In this document: piece after piece, positions 59,101 to 64,000 of the stretch
Layout: each line of letters opens with the position of its first letter
Numbering within the stretch: the stretch's first letter is position 1
Assembly: GCA_003725745.1 (NCBI GenBank)
Contig: RHDP01000001.1
Span: 5,092,501-5,156,500 of the forward strand
Direction of reading: 5' to 3'
DNA length: 64,000 bases
Source of the DNA: Streptomyces sp. I6
GTDB taxonomy: Bacteria > Actinomycetota > Actinomycetes > Streptomycetales > Streptomycetaceae
The notes under the pieces: model-generated
Told to the model about the DNA's origin: nothing
The model's input: the letters and a program-made list of their open reading frames with translations, nothing else
Databases searched by the model: none
Translations under genes and position numbers: made by a program

Positions 59101-59514
59101 GGCGTCCCCTGCCGGGTGAGCGGGATCGTGAACCGGACCCAGCGCCGCGACCGGTCCGGGCCCGTGGGCCGGCCCCGGCTCGGCGGACGGCGCGTTCGTC
59201 CGGGGATGCGCCGGGGTGGGCGGCACGTTCGCCTCGTGGTGCGCCGGGCCGGGCGCCGACGACGGCCGGCCCGGCTCGAGTCCACCGTCCTGCGCAACAC
59301 CGGGCACGGCGACCGGGGCCCCGGACGGCGGCGGGGGCGTCGCGCCCTGCACGGCGGAGCCCCCCGATGTATCCCCCGACGCGTTCTGCGTGTACCAGGC
59401 GGGCGGGGTGTAGTCGATGGTGAACTCACCCGTCATCTCTGCGGGCTCCGCGTCGGACTGATCGTCGACGGGTGTGCTCCAGCCCCCGCGGATCTCGTCC
59501 CGATCGCCGTTCAC
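56154..59514 (-). CDS. MinD/ParA-like ATPase with long disordered arms, type VII secretion locus; five apparent frameshifts
   Basis: Adding five single bases (near 58123-58128, 57904-57908, 57875-57882, 56654-56658 and 56221-56224) gives one frame of about 1121 residues. The first 620 residues are rich in Pro, Ala, Gly and Gln with QQP repeats. The ATPase domain follows with the deviant Walker [17 protein letters not shown] near residue 693, [13 protein letters not shown], and [22 protein letters not shown] Gly/Gln/Pro-rich tail of about 170 residues ends [13 protein letters not shown] 59514 follows AGGAGG. It resembles EspI-type ATPases of mycobacterial ESX loci in layout. It probably regulates or positions the secretion machinery. 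Confidence 0.82.
58072..58116. repeat. 9-bp tandem repeat encoding QQP
   Basis: Five copies of GGGGCTGCT (the last ending in C) encode Gln-Gln-Pro repeats in the disordered arm of the MinD-like protein. It lies right beside one of the suspected missing bases. Confidence 0.8.
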
Positions 59515-59996
59515 TTTGCCTCCTGTGGTCGAGCACCCTCGTGCCGTGGTGGGTAGGGGCGACCGTCTCCGCCGTCGGCCCGCCCGGCTCTCCCCCGTAC
59601 GGCGCCGCGCACCTGCCCGCAGGTTCCCCGCTGCGCCCCGACCCACCCTAATCGCCGACACCGACGGTACGGCAGGCCGGAGCGCGCCCGGTGCCCGTCC
59701 GCTGCGTCACCCTCCGCCGCGGCGCTGTCCCAAGTGACGGACGGGAGGCCCGGCGTGACGGGCGAAACCGGAGTATCCGTGGGCGACAGGGCTGTCGGGA
59801 CTTCACAGGATCGGCAACTGCCGCGGGCCCCCGGCCACCCGTACCGCCGACGACCGTGAGCCGACGACCGTGAGAGGACCACCGCCGCGCCGGGCGCACT
59901 TCGCCCGCACCGGCCCCGGCCGGCCCCGGACCCCGGCACCGTCCGACACGCCGTCTCCGGCGGCCGGCCCGCGGATCGCCCCGGCCCGGCAGGAGC
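59515..59996. promoter_or_regulatory. Gene-free region upstream of the MinD-like gene
   Basis: A 482-bp gap between the DUF397 gene and the MinD-like gene, both on the minus strand. A perfect 14-bp tandem duplication (GCCGACGACCGTGA) lies at 59846-59873. The MinD-like gene probably has its own promoter here. No gene is supported. Confidence 0.45.
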
Positions 59997-60230
59997 TCAG
60001 CGCAGGTCGAACTCCCCGTCGCGGGCGCCGAGTACAAAGGCCCGCCACTCGGCCTCCGTGTAACGCAGCACGGTCTCCGGGTCCAGCGACGACCTCATCG
60101 CGACGGCGCCGCCGGGCAGATGAGCGATCTCGACCCGCTCCTCGTCCGGGCTGGTGCCGGGCGCACCATGCCACTCGACGCCGGAGATGTCGAGGGCGTA
60201 CAGCTCTTCCTTCTCCTGGGCGCTCCCCAT
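59997..60230 (-). CDS. DUF397 protein
   Basis: A 77-residue acidic protein with the family pattern: GVEWHGAP, then VEIAHLPGGAVAMRSSLDPE, and the closing LRYTEAEWRAFVLGARDGEFDL. DUF397 proteins are abundant in streptomycetes, usually next to a partner XRE-family regulator in systems related to bldB/whiJ, acting as small modulators. No such partner is seen nearby; the neighbours are type VII secretion genes. Its role here is unknown. Confidence 0.8.
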   Translation of the reverse strand: MGSAQEKEELYALDISGVEWHGAPGTSPDEERVEIAHLPGGAVAMRSSLDPETVLRYTEAEWRAFVLGARDGEFDLR

Positions 60231-60246
60231 GCGTCATGCTTCCTTT

Positions 60247-60306
60247 CGGTGGTACCGAGTCGAAGTGACCCGAAGCCGGTGGTGCCGAGTCGAGGTGAAC
60301 CGAGGG
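60247..60306. repeat. Two 30-bp tandem repeats upstream of the DUF397 gene
   Basis: Units 60247-60276 and 60277-60306 agree at 25 of 30 positions (CGGTGGTxCCGAGTCGA core). They lie 17-76 bases before the DUF397 start codon, where promoter and operator sites are expected. Confidence 0.65.
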
Positions 60307-60447
60307 GCCAGGCCGTGGGCCTGTTCCCCGCGAGATCCCCGGAGAGGGCCGCACCTGCGGATGTTGCCCGGGTCACACGGGCATCCTAGCGAGCGCTGTT
60401 CAGGTCCACAGCCGTCTGCGGACCGGCCACACGATCGCCCACGCACG

Positions 60448-60467
60448 GCCGCCCCCCGGGGGGCGGC
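60448..60467 (-). terminator. GC-rich palindrome after the EccE-coupled gene
   Basis: GCCGCCCC and GGGGCGGC flank a CCGG loop in a perfect 20-base palindrome, four bases past the stop of the gene at 60472. Confidence 0.65.
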
Positions 60468-60471
60468 GACG

Positions 60472-61194
60472 TCAGTCGACCCGGCGGGCCACACCCAGCA
60501 GGCCCGTCTCGGCGTCCGTCCCGCTCGTCATCACCCAGTGGCGCTCACGTCCCGAGACCCACAGGGTCACCCCGTCGGCGAGGGTCGGCAGGGCGTCGCT
60601 CTCCGCCCGGCCGAGCCCGAGGATCCGGCCGATCTGCCCGGCCTCCTGCGGCGACACCCGCTGCACTCCGACCAGCGTGGCGTCCCGCAGCAGGCGCGGT
60701 GCCACGGGGCTCAGGTAAGGGAGCAGCGTCAGCACCGACTGCCACGGCGACGACACCACGCGCCCCCGCGGGGGCCGCATGCCGCAGTCCCGGACGACCA
60801 CCACCGGACTGCCCACCGTGGCGCCCATCGGCGGCACGCGCCCCACGTCATGGAGCGTGACGCACTCCAGGCCCGCCCCCGCCGCCTGCGCCAGTGCCGT
60901 CCACGCCTGCGCCCGGCCGGTCTCCACCGCCACCCGGGCACCCGTACCGGCCGCGCGCAGCGCCAGCACCTGCGCCGTCCAGAGGCCGCCGATCAGCAGC
61001 ACCTCGTACGGAGCCGAACGGTGGAAACCCACCATCTGGGGCCGGCCCTCGGCGTCGTCGCCGATCACCACGCCGTCGTCGCCCACCGGCAGGAACAGGG
61101 CACCCAGGTCCTCCGCCGCCATGGTGTGACCCGGGTGCCGGGGGCCGAACAGCCCCCTCAGCACACGAGGGGAACCCGTACCCGTACCCGTCAC
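60472..61194 (-). CDS. Uncharacterised protein of the type VII secretion locus, coupled to eccE
   Basis: A 240-residue soluble protein with no family I recognise. It begins MTGTGTGSPRVLRGLFGPRH after a short GC-rich repeat. It has alternating beta/alpha segments (YEVLLIGGLWTAQVLALRAAGTGARVAVET, GSPVVVVRDCGM, GVTLWVSGRERHWVMTSG) suggesting a Rossmann-like or EccE-like fold. GTG 61194 overlaps the eccE stop as GTGA, with GGGAGG six bases upstream, so it is made together with EccE. It probably assists the secretion complex. That is inferred from context only. Confidence 0.75.
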   Translation of the reverse strand: MTGTGTGSPRVLRGLFGPRHPGHTMAAEDLGALFLPVGDDGVVIGDDAEGRPQMVGFHRSAPYEVLLIGGLWTAQVLALRAAGTGARVAVETGRAQAWTALAQAAGAGLECVTLHDVGRVPPMGATVGSPVVVVRDCGMRPPRGRVVSSPWQSVLTLLPYLSPVAPRLLRDATLVGVQRVSPQEAGQIGRILGLGRAESDALPTLADGVTLWVSGRERHWVMTSGTDAETGLLGVARRVD

Positions 61195-62524
61195 CGCGTA
61201 CCTCCCAGCGGCATCGTCGCCAGCGCCCCGGGCAGCTGCTCGCGGTCCAGCCGCAGCAGACCGACCCTGGCCGACCGTGCGGCGTGCTCCAGTTCCCTTC
61301 GCACCCCGACCAGTTCGGTGTCCGAGCCGCCGGTGATCCGCACGTGCCCGCGCATCACCAGCGCTCCCTGCCGCGCACCGCGCCGCAGGGCGAGGCTGAA
61401 GGTGGTCGCGTAGGCCGGGGCCGAGGTCAGCGTCGACACCAGCGCGGGCAGCGGCTGCGCACCGCGTCCCAACTCGGGCCAGCGGCCCACGGCGTACGTC
61501 GTGTGCCAGCGGTCGTCGCAGCGCCAGACCCGCGAGGTCTCGGCGGTGCGGCGCTGGGCCGCCCCACCGGTCCGGCCCGCGAGGGCCGCGGCCCTCGGGC
61601 TGGCACAGACCGCGGTCGCGATCGCGGAGTTGAACTCCTCCTGGTCGAGGACCACCGACTGGAACCCGGCTCCGGTGAGCCGGCTCGCCACATGGTCGAC
61701 GACCCGCACCAGACAGCGCTGCGCGCCCTCGACGCCGCCGCCCCGGGCCTCGACGGCCTCCCGGCAGAGTTCCGGGTCCAGCCTGACGGCCACCCACGTC
61801 ATCCTCAGCGCGGGGCGCCCGTGCGCTCCTGCAACGGGCCGTAGGAGAGCCGGGCGACCGCCTGCTGCGGCAGATGCGGCGCGGGCGCGGAGCGCACCTG
61901 CTGGACCAACTGCACCGATTCCACGGTGATGTCGTCGACCCGCAGCGCACCGCCCAGCAGCGCCATCGGCAGGGCCCGAGCCCCGAAGGCGGGCCGCAGC
62001 CCGGAGCCACTCGCCTCGACCCGTACGACGGCCGTGAGGAACGAGCCGTCCCCGAGCATCCCGACCGTGCGGCGATCACGGTCCACGTAGGTGAACGGGC
62101 GCACACCGGGCGCGGCTTCCGCGAGAGGCGCCAGAGAGGGATCCACGTCCGGGCCCGCGGGCCCGGCGGCCCGGCGGCGTGCCCGCAGCCCGAAGGCCGT
62201 GGACAGCCAGTCCGGCAGTGCGTGACCACGCCGCCGCAGCACCGCGAGCAGCAGCAGGGCCGCGGCGACGGCACAGAAGGGGACCAGCCACAGACCGCCC
62301 AGCGCGACGCCCACCAGCACCAGCGCGAGCGCCAGCTCCACGAGCACCAACTGCCGCAACGGGAAGGGGCCGATACGGCCGGCACCGGCGAGGGGCCGCG
62401 GAGTGGTCGCGGCCGGAGCGGTCGGGGGAGCGTCGCCGGACAGGGCGTTGCTGCGTTGCCGCCGGGAAGTCTCCGGGGCCCCTCCGGAAGTCCGCCCCCG
62501 TCGCGAGCGAGTCGCCGTACCCAT
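61191..62524 (-). CDS. eccE: Type VII secretion protein EccE, apparent frameshift
   Basis: Two halves join into about 444 residues when one base is added in the G-run at 61811-61814. The N-terminal half has a basic head and two transmembrane helices (LVLVELALALVLVGVALGGLWLVP and the next), then VRPFTYVDRDRRTVGMLGDG. The second half continues from LRMTWVAVRLDPELCREAV to the stop that overlaps the next gene. EccE is a peripheral membrane component of the ESX secretion complex. ATG 62524 follows GAGGGG at about 10 bases. It is divergent from eccB. Confidence 0.82.
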
Positions 62525-62703
62525 CGCCGCGTTGCCCCTCGTGTCCGTATGTGCCGATCTCGCACGGGCGTTGACCGGGCGATCACCCTACCTGAGCGTT
62601 GGGGCACCGGTACCGGCAGGCATAGTAGGGGGCTGTGCGGCGGCGGGCCCCGGCACGGGGGGTGGCAACCCGGCCGCCCGGCGGGGAGAGGGGCAGCGGA
62701 CAG
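62525..62703. promoter_or_regulatory. Divergent promoter region between eccE and eccB
   Basis: These 179 bases must hold promoters for both secretion genes. A GGGGAGAGGGG-like ribosome binding region precedes the eccB start. No clear promoter boxes were found. Confidence 0.4.
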
Positions 62704-64000
62704 ATGGCATCACGTCGGGACGAACTCAACGCATACACCTTCGCGAAGCGGAGACTGGTCGCGCAGTTCGTGCAGCCGAACACGACGGGGTCGGAGGAGG
62801 CTGCGCCCCGCCCGCTGCGCGCGGTGGTTCCCGGAGCCATCGTGGCCGTGGTGATCCTGGCCGTCTTCGGAGCGTGGGGCATGTTCAAGCCGGTGGCCCC
62901 GCAGAACTGGGACACCCCCAACGAGAACGTCATCATCGCCAGCAAGTCGACCACCCGCTACGTCGTGCTGAGGACCAACGGGAAGAAGCAGCTCCACCCG
63001 GTGCTCAACATGTCGTCCGCGAAACTGCTCCTCGACCCCGACAAGGGCAAGGTCGTCAACGTCGACGAGTCCGTGCTCGACAACGGCACGATCCCGCACG
63101 GCGCCACCCTCGGCATCCCCTACGCCCCCGACCGGCTTCCCGACGCCAAGGAGGCCGGATCCGCCAAGCGCTGGGCGGTCTGCGAACGGCCGGGCGAAGG
63201 CGGCCGCGCCATCCAGAAGGCCGCCTTCGTCCTCGCCGAGCGCGAGGAGGGGAAGACCGAGGGCGCCGGCCGGCTGCGCGGCGGAGAACTGCTCTACGTC
63301 GAGGGCCCCGACGCGACCCGCTACGTCGTCGACGCCGCAGGCACGGCCTACCCCGTGGACGAGGACGAACTGCTCCTGCGGGTGCTCGTCGGCCTCGGGC
63401 GGGCGCCCCAGCGCGTCTCCGGCGCCTGGCTGGACACCCTGCACAAGGGCGACAGGATCAGGTTCCCGGCGGTGCCGGGCGCCGGCGTGGACGCCGGGGT
63501 CCCCGGCGGACTCCCGGACGCGGTGAACAAGGTCGGCATGGTCCTGAAGGCCACCGACGGCACCCGGGTCCAGCAGTACGTCGTACTCAGCGGCCGGGTG
63601 GCGCCCGTGACCGACTTCACGGCCAAACTGCTGCTCGGCAGCCGCGACGTGATCGGCCTCGACCAGGACGGCCGCGCCGAGTCCGTCAGCCCCGCCGCCA
63701 TCCGGCCGGGCCGGGCCTTCGGCAAGGACAGGAAGTGGCCCGAGCACGCCCCCGAGCCCGTCAACTCGGCCGGCACGGACGAGGGAAGCCGCAACACCGT
63801 GTGCAACGTCCTCCGCGAGGTGGACGGCGACGGCTCGACCACCCTCAGCACCTGGGCGGGCACCGGGTTCCCCGCCACGCTTCCCACCGGTTCCAGCAGC
63901 GCCTACGTCACCCCCGGCTCCGGTCAGCTCTTCCGCCAGTTCAAGGGCTCCCGTACGGACTCCGGCTTCCTCTTCCTCGTCACGGACACCGGACTGCGCT
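62704..64000 (+). CDS. eccB: Type VII secretion protein EccB (partial, runs off the window)
   Basis: An open frame from ATG 62704 to the window end (432 codons) with no stop. It starts MASRRDELNAYTFAKRRLV, the family's signature, then a single transmembrane helix (VVPGAIVAVVILAVFGAWGMF) near residues 44-64, and a large extracytoplasmic domain with LHPVLNMSSAKLLL and repeated YVV...G segments (RYVVLRTNG, RYVVDAAG, QYVVLSGR). EccB is the membrane-anchored core of ESX machines with a mostly external domain. The missing C-terminus should hold about 60-100 more residues. The divergent eccE confirms the locus. Confidence 0.9.
   Translation, partial: MASRRDELNAYTFAKRRLVAQFVQPNTTGSEEAAPRPLRAVVPGAIVAVVILAVFGAWGMFKPVAPQNWDTPNENVIIASKSTTRYVVLRTNGKKQLHPVLNMSSAKLLLDPDKGKVVNVDESVLDNGTIPHGATLGIPYAPDRLPDAKEAGSAKRWAVCERPGEGGRAIQKAAFVLAEREEGKTEGAGRLRGGELLYVEGPDATRYVVDAAGTAYPVDEDELLLRVLVGLGRAPQRVSGAWLDTLHKGDRIRFPAVPGAGVDAGVPGGLPDAVNKVGMVLKATDGTRVQQYVVLSGRVAPVTDFTAKLLLGSRDVIGLDQDGRAESVSPAAIRPGRAFGKDRKWPEHAPEPVNSAGTDEGSRNTVCNVLREVDGDGSTTLSTWAGTGFPATLPTGSSSAYVTPGSGQLFRQFKGSRTDSGFLFLVTDTGLR

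Overview
The window is a 64 kb piece of an actinobacterial chromosome and almost certainly comes from Streptomyces. It is very GC-rich, it uses GTG and TTG starts next to GGAGG-type ribosome binding sites, and genes often overlap by ATGA or GTGA. Gene order (polyamine genes, gabT, dxr, site-2 protease, ispG, proS, rimP-nusA-ylxR-infB-rbfA-truB, ribF, then a type VII secretion locus) matches from memory the conserved core of streptomycete chromosomes. I see no tRNA, rRNA, CRISPR array, insertion sequence or prophage.

Layout. (1) 0.2-25 kb: polyamine and GABA catabolism. Two paralogous aldehyde dehydrogenase plus PotD-like binding-protein pairs (202-3069 and 6900-9716) are joined to potABC and a FAD-dependent PuuB-like oxidase. 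gabT, a PucR-type regulator and another aldehyde dehydrogenase follow. Together they could take putrescine to GABA, succinate semialdehyde and succinate. Interspersed are a glycerophosphodiesterase, an adenosine/aminofutalosine deaminase, a DUF4190 membrane protein, a broken NADAR gene, a PAP2 phosphatase, a TraG/VirD4-like ATPase and an EamA exporter. (2) 25-34 kb: an acyl-CoA dehydrogenase, the isoprenoid genes dxr and ispG flanking a site-2 protease, two GNAT acetyltransferases and proS. (3) 35-49 kb: a predicted pseudokinase, a ferritin-like protein with its lipoprotein neighbour, the rimP-nusA-ylxR-infB-DUF503-rbfA-truB translation operon, a large trypsin-like/STAND-NTPase fusion, and ribF. 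(4) 49.7-56 kb: a five-gene peptide-type ABC importer on the minus strand. (5) 56-64 kb: the edge of a type VII (ESX-like) secretion locus, with a MinD-like ATPase with long disordered arms, a DUF397 protein, an unknown protein coupled to eccE, eccE, and a divergent eccB that runs off the window.

Main caveat: at least 14 genes carry apparent frameshifts, about 26 in total. Every one I could phase is compatible with loss of a single base, most in G/C homopolymers. Adding the missing bases restores full-length family members. This looks like deletion-biased sequencing error, so those genes are described as intact genes with suspect bases. The exception is the NADAR gene, where a 7-bp tandem repeat may be the real cause of one break.

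The most interesting points are the trypsin-like/STAND fusion with degenerate catalytic and P-loop residues between truB and ribF, the chain of three overlapping mini-ORFs in the infB leader, the APH-fold protein that has lost its catalytic residues, the stand-alone chromosomal TraG/VirD4-like ATPase, and the uncharacterised protein translationally coupled to eccE.
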